DNA from: Tigriopus japonicus
Lineage: Eukaryota; Arthropoda; Copepoda; Harpacticoida; Harpacticidae
Direction: 5' to 3'
DNA: 64,000 nt
Assembly: GCA_010645155.1 (NCBI GenBank)
Contig: CM021317.1
Coordinates: forward strand, 3,402,015-3,466,014
Shown: one piece after another, positions 46,301 to 58,600 of the stretch
How positions within the stretch are numbered: position 1 is the stretch's first letter
Layout of the letters: every line of letters starts with the position of its first letter
Notes under the pieces: model-generated
The model's database searches: none
The model's input: the letters and a program-made list of their open reading frames with translations, nothing else
What the model was told of the DNA's origin: nothing
Made by a program: the position numbers and the translations under genes

Positions 46301-48857
46301 GGAAACTTAAGGTCAGATGAAGGCTTTTGGAAGTACATACGAGGGGTGTATCAAAAAGAATGCAAAAATCTTGATGACCTTGGAATAGCTAGATGTGTCA
46401 AGAGCTAAATATATCTAAACAATCATTAAAAACTATTTCTTGATATGATCTTGACATTTCTCCTATTCCCCATGGTGCAACCGCTCCTTGACGCAGGTAG
46501 CAAAGGAATCTTTAGGGATGTTTTTTCCCCTATGGGAGTTTTCTGGAGGGCCTTCAGGTCCTGGATGGTCTTTTCCAGTTCTTTTTCCTCAACAGAAACA
46601 ACCAAAATTTGTTTTTCTGAAATCATCAAAATGGTCACTTGCCTTTTGACTCACCAAGGTCCCTCACAGCACAGATAAATAAATCAAAGATATCTCATTT
46701 CTGACATCACCAAAAACGCCCTCTACGAGGGATTACCCAACAACTTTCCTAAAAAGGATGGTTTCATAAGGAACGTCATAGAGGGCACTACCCTGTTTGG
46801 AAGGCAAATATCTTTCTTGAAGTTTGATTCTCAGTAGTGTCAATCCAAGAAATGCAGCTTGTGTCAACCAGAGGTCACAGATCTCCTTATTGTCGCAGCA
46901 GTCTGCCTGCTTAGCTAGAACTGAGACGTCTGGAGCTGGTCTGTGCTCACAGACTCAACAATGTCAACCCAAGACGCACCACGGTGTTTTGAAAGTCTTT
47001 TTAGGTTTGGATCGAAATACCGCAAAAAATCTTGGCACTTTTTGGACCCACAACTCAATGGTGAACAATTTTGCTTTTATTGTACAATATATGTTTAGGT
47101 CCAGGCAAAAAGCTATATGCATAAAAACCTATCAGTGGTAACATTTTTTCATAAGCTATTTAATCCATATTCAGATACCATTTAGTGTCCTGTTGAATTC
47201 AAATTGAAAAAAATCCGTCGTCAGCCGCTGAATTAGTTGGTTTTGAATGGGCCATTTTTCATCCCCAAAAAGCCGAAAAACGCTACCCGTATATCTCTAC
47301 ACTGGTAATACTGTGGTCTATGGTAAGGAATGATAAAAAACAATGAGAATGAAATTATGCTCGAATATAATCTCAGTGCACAACTGCAGAACCAGGCCAG
47401 CTATGACTAATGTTTAACAGTTATACATTTTTCTACAAAAATGGCCTGGACCATCTCTCCAAACGATAATCTCAAACAAATAATTAGGTCAAAAAGGAAT
47501 GTCCTAAGCTCCGAATTAGGTTTTGAAAGCAAAAGATAATTTGTAACCTTGAACAAGATTTCTAAAATCTTTGATGTACGAACATGCCCTTAAGTATTGA
47601 AAGCAGCATTGTACGTGCGAAAAATGAATGAATTCATTAGGTTTTGTTTGGTTTTGTTTGGTTTGGTGATTGTGCCAACAAGATATGATCAATTGGCTTT
47701 AACACTAAAGTTCTGGCCGACCTCTAGACTTATTATTTACATTTTAAGCCTTTAGTATGTTTCATGTCAATCTCTTGAAGCCTGACCCCACGTTTTGATC
47801 TAAGGTCATGTCTGATCCGAAAGCAGATGCCTACGTGGATGGTTTCGCTGTCCATTGGTATCTAGATAATTGGGTGGACCTTCCATTTGTGCTCAATTTG
47901 GTTCACGACAAATACCCCTCCAAATTCATCCTATATTCTGAGGCCTGCAATGGTGAGATCTCATTTCTTGATCCTATGTTATTGACTTAATCAAGGAGTG
48001 ATCTACTAATTTCAGGGGACACGGAACCGGAAGATGTGAGCTTGGGATCATGGAACCGTGGTGAGAAGTATCTTCACAATATCCTAGAGAACATCAACTA
48101 CCACGTTGTTGGATGGACAGATTGGAACTTGGCTCTTGACATGGATGTAATAATTATTTTCAAAATGAACTTGATTCCTTTGCGATTGAATTAAAGTTGG
48201 CTTTTTAAAGTTTTTTTGGGTCAAAAAACTAACACAGCCAAACTCTTTGAAAGACAAGTGACATAAACTCCGAGTCAAAAATGGCAGCAGCACTGCCAAC
48301 TCGAAACACATCCGTAGCTGATTAGTTCAAACGTTAGAAAAGTTCGTCAAAATTTTTTTTTAACAAATCTCAACCAAAAGCCAGATATTGACCCCAGTTG
48401 CCATGACTTCATTTCCTGAAAGTGAAAAAAAATGGTTAAAGCTAATTTTTCACTCATATCAAACAACACAATAAATTGAAAAAATAAATCAACTACCAAA
48501 ATTAATGTGCTTCTCCTCTTACAGGGTGGTCCTAATTGGGCTGGAAATTTTGTGGATGCTCCCATCATTGTGAATCCAGAGGCTGGCGAATTCTACAAGC
48601 AGCCCATGTTCTACGCTTTGGGCCATGTGACCCGTTTTATGCCCGAGGGTTCCTTCAAGATTCAAGTGAATGAGGTCAATGGAGACTCTCATTTGACCTT
48701 TGCGGCGGTTGAACGACCGGATGGAGGAATAGCTTTGGCCATTATGAATCGAGACCTTGATCTCACTCGATCCATCTCTATCGTTGATCCCGATCAAGGA
48801 TTCATCGATGTGGAGGTGGCACCTTCTTCCATGCACACTTTTGTGTATTGGAAATAG
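41623..48857 (+). CDS. GBA: Lysosomal glucosylceramidase (GH30), copy 2
   Basis: Eight exons (41623-41735, 41798-42058, 42127-42280, 44841-45001, 45879-46116, 47805-47952, 48016-48146, 48525-48857) join in phase to 512 residues. It has a signal peptide and the mature start [20 protein letters not shown]. Motifs: [36 protein letters not shown] with acid/base Glu250, HWYLDN, YSEACNG with nucleophile Glu355. Sequence and exon layout match copy 1, except that this gene has an extra 62-bp intron splitting the CNS/TYC codons; copy 1 has an unbroken exon there. Introns 3 to 5 are much longer and full of repeats, and intron 3 contains a 554-N gap, so a missed exon cannot be excluded, although the phases join without one. 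It looks functional. Confidence 0.9.
42617..42816 (-). mobile_element. Dimeric GAGTTGGCAGTGC element, inverted copy
   Basis: The complement of the 18854-19170 layout: GGCAGCACTGCCAACTCGAA at the left and TCAATTCGAAACCCATCACTA at the right. The first unit is truncated. It lies in intron 3 of the second glucosylceramidase gene. Confidence 0.7.
43315..43383. repeat. CTAT tetranucleotide microsatellite
   Basis: CTATCTATCTAT repeated about fourteen times, with short interruptions at its 5' end. It lies in intron 3 of the second glucosylceramidase gene, 85 bp before the assembly gap. Confidence 0.95.
43468..44021. other. Assembly gap (554 N)
   Basis: Unresolved bases inside intron 3 of the second glucosylceramidase gene, next to a microsatellite and a retrotransposon fragment. 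The repeats are the likely cause. Confidence 1.
44022..44156 (-). pseudogene. Reverse transcriptase fragment of a non-LTR retrotransposon
   Basis: About 45 codons on the minus strand read [20 protein letters not shown] followed by a [14 protein letters not shown] segment. This is the same block as [20 protein letters not shown] in the element at 58437-58769. The rest presumably lies in the adjacent assembly gap. It is a gene remnant only. Confidence 0.8.
44326..44797. mobile_element. Small foldback element split by a hAT-like insertion
   Basis: Inverted arms share AAACCAAGCTTGAAAAATTC and CGCCAATAGATGG (left 44326-44396, right 44704-44797). The central 307 bp is a later insertion (44397-44703). 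The target duplication of the outer element is not resolved. Confidence 0.72.
44397..44703 (+). mobile_element. Dimeric GAGTTGGCAGTGC-type hAT-like element
   Basis: Ends TAGTAATGTGTTTCGAATC and, complement, TACTGATGTGTTTTGAGTT. Flanks CTAAGCAC (44389-44396) and CTTAGCAC (44704-44711) match at 7 of 8. It has two tandem units as at 18854-19170. It lies in intron 3 of the second glucosylceramidase gene. Confidence 0.8.
45192..45756. mobile_element. TA-flanked MITE (mariner-like), 565 bp
   Basis: The inverted arms are about 165 bp and start TCCAGACTATAGGTAGACTG, flanked by TA (45190-45191, 45757-45758). They share CAGACAAACTTG and GATTTAATTAG inside. TA duplication is typical of Tc1/mariner-type MITEs. 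It lies in intron 4 of the second glucosylceramidase gene. No transposase is seen. Confidence 0.75.
46693..47325. repeat. Composite repeat block in GBA copy 2 intron 5
   Basis: In order: the reverse complement of the 4951-5075 repeat (46693-46795); a block whose complement resembles 3680-3770 (CTGCTTAGCTAGAACTGAGA); part of the foldback family of 39600-40932 (about 46985-47290); and TACACTGGTAATACTGTGGT, which also recurs near 61812-61834. It is a mosaic of older insertions. Confidence 0.65.
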
Positions 48858-51800
48858 CGAAATATAAGGCATGGCAACATCTTCTTGAGCACAATTCAAA
48901 TAGTTGATGGAATTTCGATATCAATGGGAACATGGGTACATTCAAAATGAATGCTTTACAATGTAACGAACGAAACGACATTGCCGTTTCAACAACCGTC
49001 AAATTCGAGAAAAACGTGTTTTGCTGAGAAACCGCTTGTCATAGGCTTAGTGAGGCTCATTCATTTATACCTAACCTCCCATTGTGCTTCATTGGAGATG
49101 AGATTGAAGCCTAAAGGTTTCCTGGCAATATCATGCTGCGATCAAACACGTGACGGAGGATAAGTGAGCTCCATCCTTCAAGTATCCAAGGCTGTTTTAT
49201 GGAGAAAAGTACTCATGGCATTAAATTATTGAGGGCATTAGGACGTATGAAAGACCAAAGTAGGAATAATTGTTCTTGAATGCAATATCAGGATAATAAA
49301 GTGACGAAAGGTTCTTCTGACTTCAGAATCTTTGTTAGAGACTTTGAGACTATTCTGGAGGAAAGATTTTGTATGTACAGTCGAAGATGGATGTAAGAAA
49401 TATCGATGTAAGAATAACTTTTGGTAAAAGATTTGTTCGTTTTTACCGAAAAAATGACAATATTTAATTCATCAGAGCGAAAACCGAAATGAACTAAATT
49501 TACACATTCAGTACATATACTCTTGATTATCTCAGTGTAAAAATCGGGTTGTTGATGACGGAATCTATTCTTTTATTCAGCTTTGACTTTATATAGTTCT
49601 TTATAATGCTCTCAACAATTCACCTATGACAATCCAGAAAAAGGCGAATGTGGAATGGATTTTGTTGAGTTCATGTATTGTCCGTGGTCATCTATCGGAT
49701 TCAGAATTTTCATTTAAAATGGAAAAAGATAATTGACATCTTTTGACATCAAAGCTTAGTTAGTTATACGTAGTTTAAATGAAATGACTTTTAAGCAGAT
49801 ATTTTCGCTCTTAATACTTGGCACTTCCAAACCAATTCTAAACACCAATTGACATGGGGAAAACCGGTAAAGCAGGTAAGCCACGAAAATAGCTGATATG
49901 TTCGTGCAACTTTCCGCTTTTTTTACGCCTAACCGATCGAGATGTTCGTGCCCTTTGACTTAGATTAGTGACTACAAAATTGGTTGCTTAACCCTTTCCA
50001 ATCTTGTTTCTACATATCAAACCTCAATTTCAGTCAATGGTTCATTGTTTCTAAAATAGTTCCAAGGATTTCAGTTGTATAGGGGGAGCTAGCTGCAACT
50101 TTAAGGGCTTAAAGGCTTTCACGTGATAATAAAGATAGATATATTTGGCCGCAATATAATTGATGCAGTGATGTGAATTACTCAAAAAAAACTAATTCAG
50201 AACATTAAAAACAAATTCCTCTTTTGCCTGTAACTCCTGGTTAAATTTTCAAATTTGGCTTTGAGATCAAATGGTGAAGCCCAGGCAGCCCTAGTCTTAA
50301 AGAAACAACAAAAGTTGTGTCGCCATCACGCCATCTGGTGTGTTCTCTTGGAAAATTTCGCGAAAGAGCTTTTCAAAATAGGTAAAAAGCAAGACAATAT
50401 TGTCTCCAGACAAAAAGCTGAATGAAACCACATCGGTTCATTTACAATTTCTCATACCAGTATGTTCTCGTTCTTAGAGCATTGTCATTTGGTTCCAGTC
50501 AATGCTAAAAAATACCATAATCTATACAACTAAGGAGAAACAGTCACACTCTAAAGTGATTGCAACGACAATGAACGGGGTAAACAAGGCTTCATTTCAA
50601 GCTGATCGATTGATTGCATAAGCATCCTCTCGGCGATTACGTCTCGACAAGTCTCGATACGAGGCAAGCACACATTTAACCGTGATTTCAAATAAAATTC
50701 GATGTCTTCTCTATACACATTAGTTTACGTGCTGATGCATTTACCCTTGAATTCCAACAGGCAAATATGCATTAGAAAAAATCAAGTTACGATTGCATAA
50801 AAGTTGACACTTAAATTCTAAAGCATTTTATGGCAAAATTTAAAAGATATTCCATACGTCACTTTGAAAACTTTGAGTAAGGATTGATCAAAAAGTATGA
50901 ATCCAGATTGATCGAATTAATTTTCAATAAATTTCAAAATTACCTCACCCGTTTATGGCGAAACCCGATTAGTGCCAAATGCACAACTCAAGAAACTTAA
51001 TGAGCACGTAGTCTGTTCTATACAAATTTAATTCAGTCTTTCAAATTTTAGGTTTACCATCTGTCTCAAACTTATAAAACCCGCCAGGGTTTGAATTTCA
51101 TTGAATAAAAATGTAACTTAAGACCAATCAAAATACCTGACATTCACCGCATGCTACCCAAATGAGTTCCAAGAGTTTGATTGAAGTCAAAAGCGCCCTG
51201 TTATTTCAAATGGAATCATGAAAACTAGTGCTCTAATGAAAACTAGACCATGTACTAGAAATTCGGACTTTTTTCAACTAATTGCCATCTTCGTTGGTGT
51301 TCTTACCCTTTGATAATCAATAGAAGGAAGACTTGGTGATGGTTAGCTTAGAATTCTACACTGAGAGGAAATTGCCCATAGGAAAACAAAGACGTTGGCC
51401 GGGCGAGGGATCAAGTGTCCGACCCTATTACTCACAATGAAAAGAAAAAAAAGAAAAACTTTCAAGATAACTCCATAGTTTGATTATCTTCGGAATAAGC
51501 AAATACTCTTATGGCCTTTTTCCTTAGGAGTAAGTCCTATTAGCAAATCTGACCATTTTTGCTCATTTTTGAAGCTGTTGTGTTTTTATAGGTTCAGAAT
51601 AACGTTTGGACAAGTGACGGCACTTCAATTTAGTCAAATGCTTATGTTTTCCAATGACAAAAACCGGCTATGTCATTTCTGGAGTTAAAACCTTTCGCTT
51701 GAGACGCACTGCGTTTCTTTTTATTTACACGTACCTTGCAATGCTGGTTAACATCTACAGGGGTGGGCTGTGTTGTACCCTAGATAAAAGAGCTTGAATT

Positions 51801-52658
51801 GCTACCTGGTTTACCTCGTGAGATGTCGTTGTCATTACTCGAGAGTGTGGCCTCTTTTCTTTTGGTGACTAAATTGTACTTTAAGGATTCCTGTTGAATG
51901 AAACCAACACCTATTTTCGAACAGATGAAACAATGATACGTTGCTTACTTTTACTGTTGCTTCATAGCTTTTTTGAGAATCTATTTTAGCACAAGCCCTT
52001 GAGCGTGTCACATGAGTTTGAGGAAAGTACAACAGATGGCGATACGAGATGATTATTACCAAATTATTATAATTTGGCAAAAGTCTTTGAGCTCTTTTAG
52101 CTGTCGGTGGCTCCCTCTATACAACTGAATTCCTTGGAACTTTTCTAACCCCATTGAGCAATTGAGCATTAGGGGTCTTGAAATGAGCTCCCTTCAACTA
52201 CTTGTGCAGTAATTCACAAAATGTTCAAATAAACATCTGCAATGAATATGGGTGCTTTGATTTTGTTGGCATGTGATTTCACAAATGCCGAACTTTGGTC
52301 CATTATAATGGAACAATTTTTGCTTATTCATAGAAAAATCTAGTAATTTATTTGCAATATTTTATGAGAATTTGTTTGACAGGGCAGATATTAATGAAAA
52401 TAAAACAACATAAAAAGTAATGAAGGCACTTATGAACTTTCACGATGTCAAGCCAAATAAAGTATGATTTATGATTGAAATCCTCCGTGAATGAAACTGC
52501 CTAACCCTGTATGATACTCCGCTTGTGCAAGTAAGTACAAGGTAAGTTGTGGTAATCAACGAGCGCTTTATCGTGTGTGGCTACCGATTCGAAACGAAAT
52601 CTTCTCAGTTATTTACACACACTTGATCCGTTCAATCGCTTACGTAGAGCTTGTCAAG
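48858..52658. other. Intergenic between GBA copy 2 and the lipocalin gene
   Basis: About 3.8 kb, AT-rich. The poly(A) signal of the upstream gene may be AATAAA at about 49296. I found no domain-bearing frame, repeat family or RNA gene here. Confidence 0.5.
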
Positions 52659-55600
52659 ATGACGACCAATTTCATCTTGGTGACACAATCTTTGTTGTTA
52701 GTCCTGGCCATTTTCAACCTTAACCTAAATGTGCAAGGCCAGGAAGTCAGTTTCGGACAGTGCCGTAAATTTCCAGTGCTGAAACACTTTCAGGCAGATC
52801 GAGTAAGGATTGTGGTTCAATGCATAATTCGACATGACAACATCATATTTGTTGCAGTATTTGGGAAAGTGGTACGAGTATTCCAATTATTTCTTCATAT
52901 TTCAATTGTTTGGAAAATGTGTCACGGCCAAATACACCGACCAAAGTAACTACAAATCTCAGCGCATCGGAGTTCTAAATGAATCAATCAATGAAAAGTA
53001 AGATCCGACAATGAACGGTAAGGATTGTCAATTTAGATCTTGTGTAGCCAGCGCCTCTTGTGGTCTTTGCGAATAGGGTGACCAGAAAAAGATTTTTATT
53101 GCCACTTTTAGTGCAACATGACTCGTTTTCACCAAAGAATTTTTGTGAACAAAATAGTGCTATCGAGGAAAACGAATCATTTTGTTAAAAAGTGCACCTG
53201 ACCACTTGGTCTAAACAAAGAACCGTTAGCGTCACAGGGTTGAAACTGAAACCTTTCACCGGTTTTTGATTGGAGCACATTCTAAGGAATTTATCAAAAA
53301 AAATGTGGATGGGTACTTTCAGGAATGGGAATCCCAACAGTGTGAAAGGAATTGGAGTTCTGGAACCCGGGAATGCAGGATTGGCCCGAATTACGGTCAA
53401 TTTCGAGAGCCAGCCATTCTTCGGTAATTTGGTTACGTAAGTATGTGTTTGTTTGATAAGGTTTTCATGAACTCTTTCGGTTTTGCAGCTAGACAAGACA
53501 CACCCAATTATTTTGTGGTAGACACCGACTACGACAACTTCTCGATTGTTTACAATTGTAACAATAAGCTCGGATTCCTGAAGTCAGGTAAGTTCGATCA
53601 CTTAGTATGGATGACATTCTTTCGTAACGACAACGTCATTATCTCAAAATATCTTTGATATCGATTGAGGATTTGCATAGGTGTGTGCCAGAGCAATCTT
53701 TTCTTGATTAGAAAGGCACGTTTGAAATTAAAATACAATATTTTTGGGGCGATTCAATTACTGCTGGAGATCAATCTACGGTAACAGGGTGTTGACTCAT
53801 TATCCCTAATATTGAAATTGACATGATCTAGTGCAATGGTCGGCAACAATAATAAAAACTAGCCTCATAAAAGTAACTGAATTTGCGCGCATCCCACAAT
53901 GGAACAGTGTAATCCTGGTTTGTAGCCGCTTTTTTAAATGTTGCGCTGGGGCCTCCCTCCCAGTTTTTTCCGTCTGTAGTAGCTTGGAAAAAGTGCGAGT
54001 GGTTCAGTTAAAAGGTGATTAATCAGACTTGTGTTAAACCTATTGTCAAAATGAGAACAGAATTGACTAGGGTAGAGACATATGTAAGTCTTCAAACAAC
54101 TGATCTCAAAATTGGTTGATGAAATGTTGACTATTTTGGGATCTAAAACAAGCCAATGTTATAACTAGGGACGGGTAAATAGTGTAAAAAGATTTTTGGT
54201 AACATAAACCCATTTGTCTGCACTTTTGCACTTTCCACCTTTTTTTGCACTTTCTATTTACGTTTTTGGCCAAAATTGACAAATTGTTAAGAAAATGTAG
54301 TGGCTTTTGAAAGAATTTTTAGTTTCAAGATCAAATTTTGAACTAGTCGAAAAAGCTTGCATTTGCAATCAACCATTCTTAGCACCTTGAAGAAATATGT
54401 GCATTTCAGACGCAAACCTCACACTTTATTCACCATCTTGGCTTTAACTATAACATCCTGTTTACTAAACCAAAGATTAGACAAAAGAATCTCATTGTAT
54501 GCAACCATCAAATAGCAAACCTAAAGAAACTCATGTTTTGGTAATGGAAGGATCTACAAACAATATAGATTGCAGAATTAGGTTTGCTGCCTATAAAGAT
54601 CGCTACTTCTAAAAAGGCCGTTATAAACTTAAAATAAGCAAGCTAAGGATACATCAATGGAGCAGTACACATTGTTTAATTGACTTGGAGATATTACTTT
54701 TAAGTTCCAAAAGTATTTGAGAACAGTTTTGATGTGATGAGACAATGAATACCTCATTTGAAATTGAGTTCTGGTAATTAGGCCATGGGCCAAATATTGA
54801 AGTAATGTCACTGAAAACATGCTTAAAACACATCTATGTCTATTTTCTTTGATGCAATTGTTAGGCACACGTGGGTATTTTTCTGTTCAATTTTCAATGT
54901 CTATATTTGAACAACTTGAAGGACGAAAACGGAGTGATGTAAAGCCATATAAAACAATTGCTAAATATATTTCGACAATATTTTAGGTACATTCATCCAC
55001 GAGACCACCTTAGGAATGAAAAATTCAGAAGATTTTTGACTAGAGTATTTTTCATGACTTTACATCCTTTTTGCTAGTGACCTAATTAAAAGAACTCTAT
55101 TACTTGTGCGGCATTGTCTCTTCACCTCAAACTAGTCTCAAATGTCTTTAGAACTTGTAAATGACTTCTTCTGCTCAATTAGGAGCCGTGGGTACTCCAT
55201 GAATGACGTTTTAAGTCCAAATACAAGTTATTTGCTCTCTTTTTTGACATTTATTTGCTCTTTTTGACATTTATTTGCTCTTTTTTGACATTTATTTGCT
55301 CTTTTTTGACATTTATTTGCTCTTTATTGACATTTATTTGCTCTTTTTTGACATTTATTTGCACTTTCAACATTTTTCTGCACTTTATTTTACACTTTTG
55401 GGCACATTTTTTTGCAACTTTTGGTAACTAAAAGGGTAAGATTATTTGCACTTTCTGCCCGTCCCTAGTTATAACTGATTGGGTATAACTGTACACTCGT
55501 AAATTGTGCGACAAATCATTGACTTGAAGAATAGGCATGCCATTATTTTTGTCAAATTGAAAGTACTCCACGCCCAGTTCTGGTCATTTTTAGCAGGAGT

Positions 55601-58600
55601 TGGCCTTTAATGTTACCAATACTACGTGATATATATCTCATGTCTCGTAAGATCCAGCTTTTTGGCCTTCTGATACTTAGAAGGCGAGGAGAGGCATAAT
55701 TCTGGGGTACGACTGGACATATTAGCATCAAGCAGTTGCGAGCCAGGTGTATGCACATTTCAATTTTCCTGATCGCGATGAACAAGAGAGAGTCGCTTCT
55801 CAATAAGGGAGCTCAGAAAGTGCGTCTGCAGGGTGTGCCATATTAAAATGAACAAAGAAAATAAAAATGGCCTAAAATATATCAATGGAATCATTCTGCA
55901 TAGGTGCCTTCTATCTGTCCATATATTTATCAATATTGCAATAAAGGCACTAAGATTGGCTTTTATTATCAAATGTCAAAGGTTGAAAATAAATGGCAAA
56001 AAACGAAGCCTTCAAAGACCTACATACAGCACATGGAAACATTCAAAATGACTAATACAATAGCTGGGAACCTTAAAATAGCAAATGAAATGACATGAAC
56101 TTGTATGTTTCGAATTTGAGGGCAAAGCAATACTGATGTCATTTGTATTTGTCCATTTTCCCCAATATGGCTCTTTGAGTTTAAATCTTTGATTTCATTT
56201 ATCTCATCTTATAAAAAATGGCTGAAAACTGCATATAGCAACTTGAAATCTGCACCTCACTATTTTCTCTCTCATGGAAGCCATTACAATGGGAAAGTGG
56301 ATAAGGATTGGAATCCCAAAAAGGAGGGAGCAACATTTACTGCAAATTAATAATGTTAAAATAATCTTGCCCCCAAAAAGACACATTTCGAAACTGAGAA
56401 TGGATTAAAAAGAGGCATAAGCTTGCTTCTACTTGGTGAATTTCATTGACAAGGTGCTTCTCAGAAAAATACATTTTACTTAAATATACTTTCCAAGGCC
56501 AGTTTTCAAGTGGAACACCTTGTAGATGACCTTGTTCATGATGGCAGTGAAGTTAGCCCAAACCTCCACCCTCTAAAATTACCACTCATCACTGTTTTTA
56601 GAGGTCAATGATTGACGACAAAACGTTGATATTTTTAGACTTAGATGTGATGATCTTCAGCTGTACGTCTTTTTTGCATAAAATATCTGACAAAATAGGT
56701 TTGGGATGGATGCATTTTTGATTGTGTTATCCTCTTCACATAAGTTGTGTAGAAAATGTGGAGGATGTTCATGGAATATTTGAAACATTGTTAAGTACCT
56801 GAACACTTTCCAAACTTTCAAAAAAGTAGTCAATGGTTCGTGCGTCCTCAACATCAGACGTTTTGTTTCATGACATGTTCGCTTCTGTTTTCGAAGAGAG
56901 TTGGGCTCACAGAGCTTTTAAGAAACAGAGATGGCAAATTTTGGCTTTGGATGAATTTGTCATTTCTTGCCATTTGATAGATTCTTGTTCCTTGTTTCTC
57001 CTACTCAATCTCTTGAATCCTGGATCAGGGCAAATTTCCCTCCGCATTAAATTTAGCTCATGTTGTTGCATTTTTAAAGCAGAGATATGTTTTTGCTTGT
57101 AATTATAGGCACATTTCCCTCGCCTGCAGCTTGTAATTTTTTTGAGAAGATCATGAAGTCTAAGCTTGTAGATTGTTTGAAAGTCTATGATATCATTTCC
57201 CCCGGGACACCACGTTTTATTAATCATCCAATTGATTAACAATTTAGAACAGTTCATTGACATTTGGTCAATGAGTCATTGAGTCATCTGCCAGTTGATG
57301 TAGTTTATCTTGAATTTACCATGACCTTTGATAAGGTGCATAATTCATGGTCTTGCTTCATCAACTCAAACAATTGGAAGCAGGGTATGGCCCAGAGTGG
57401 GATTGAAAGCTTCATTGGTGAAAGGAAGCAAATCCTGAGGCTGAATGATCATTGAGTGGCATGAACAATTAAAAAAACACATTTGCATCACCTAGATGGC
57501 TCTCACATGACTTAGCGCCCTCAGCACATCCTACCTGGGTGCGTTCTCTTGTTCTCAAAATGAACAAGTCACATCAAAGCAAGCCTTCTTAAGGAAGCAA
57601 AGTCAAGCTTCAATCAAAGAGAAAATGACAATCAGTGCCATCTTGAGGTAGAAACGGTTGTGGGTGCTTCCATTTTTTTACGGTTTTTTATCCGATACAG
57701 GAAATGAAATTCCCTGCAAACATGCATTGAGGTGTCAGACTCTGCACGATATTTGATCGTTTAATGTGTTCGAGTTAGCTGCCCTAGTATAGCCTTGTAC
57801 ATAAGGCTGGTCCGGGATAGTCTTTAAAAAATCATCTAATTGGCGTTTAAAGCTCGACAATGGGTCATCTAGTACATAAAACTTTCGAAGGGACTCCGGA
57901 AGAAAATTATAGAGGACAGGGGCTGTTTGTTTTTGTTTGTTTGTTGAGAAGTCAGAACGCAGCTTCGCAGCTGCGATCTGATAGAGGCTGTACGCCATAT
58001 GGGGATATTGCCGCTCCACTTGGACAAGCTAACAAGCAAGCATTAATTTTTACCTCACCCTCGGGAATGACCCCAGGTTCGCCCATTTAAGCCGTCAAGG
58101 GCCGTGACTTCTGCATGTAACTTAGTACCACAGGTCACTAGGACTCGGCAAGCCCGGGATCGAACCGGGGCTTGCCTAGTATTTGGCATTGAAAGACAGT
58201 TCAATGCTAAATTTTGACTCCGAAGAGTTGAGTTTGGAAAGTTGTGTGTTGCATTTGAAAGACGGTTCAAATGCAAAATTTTGACTCCGAAGAGGTGAGT
58301 TTTGAGGGTGGCAGTCAGCCGGGATCGAATCCCAGCCATCTGCACGACAAACCGACGCAGTACGCACTACGCCATGCCTCACCCCTCGGACAGGGGCTTT
58401 ATTTAGGACAAACGAATTCTTTAAACACTTTAATAGCTACCTGTCAGATGTTTTGGGCGGAGACCTAACACCGCAAGAGATCCCCCTCCTGTCACTCCAT
58501 GTGTGTCTAATTCCTGGATTAGGGCAAAGCCCATGAAGGCATTTGAATACGTAGAGAATTTGATAGCGTTCATACCTGCGCTGAACACTGCACAAGCCCA

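Noticed and set aside
49000..52560. Possible gene in the 3.7-kb spacer
   Set aside because: Read on both strands without finding a domain, signal peptide or in-phase exon set.
53424..53442. Alternative donor GTAAGT at 53437 in the lipocalin exon 3
   Set aside because: Using it puts a stop codon at the start of the next exon; the GT at 53424 keeps the conserved frame.
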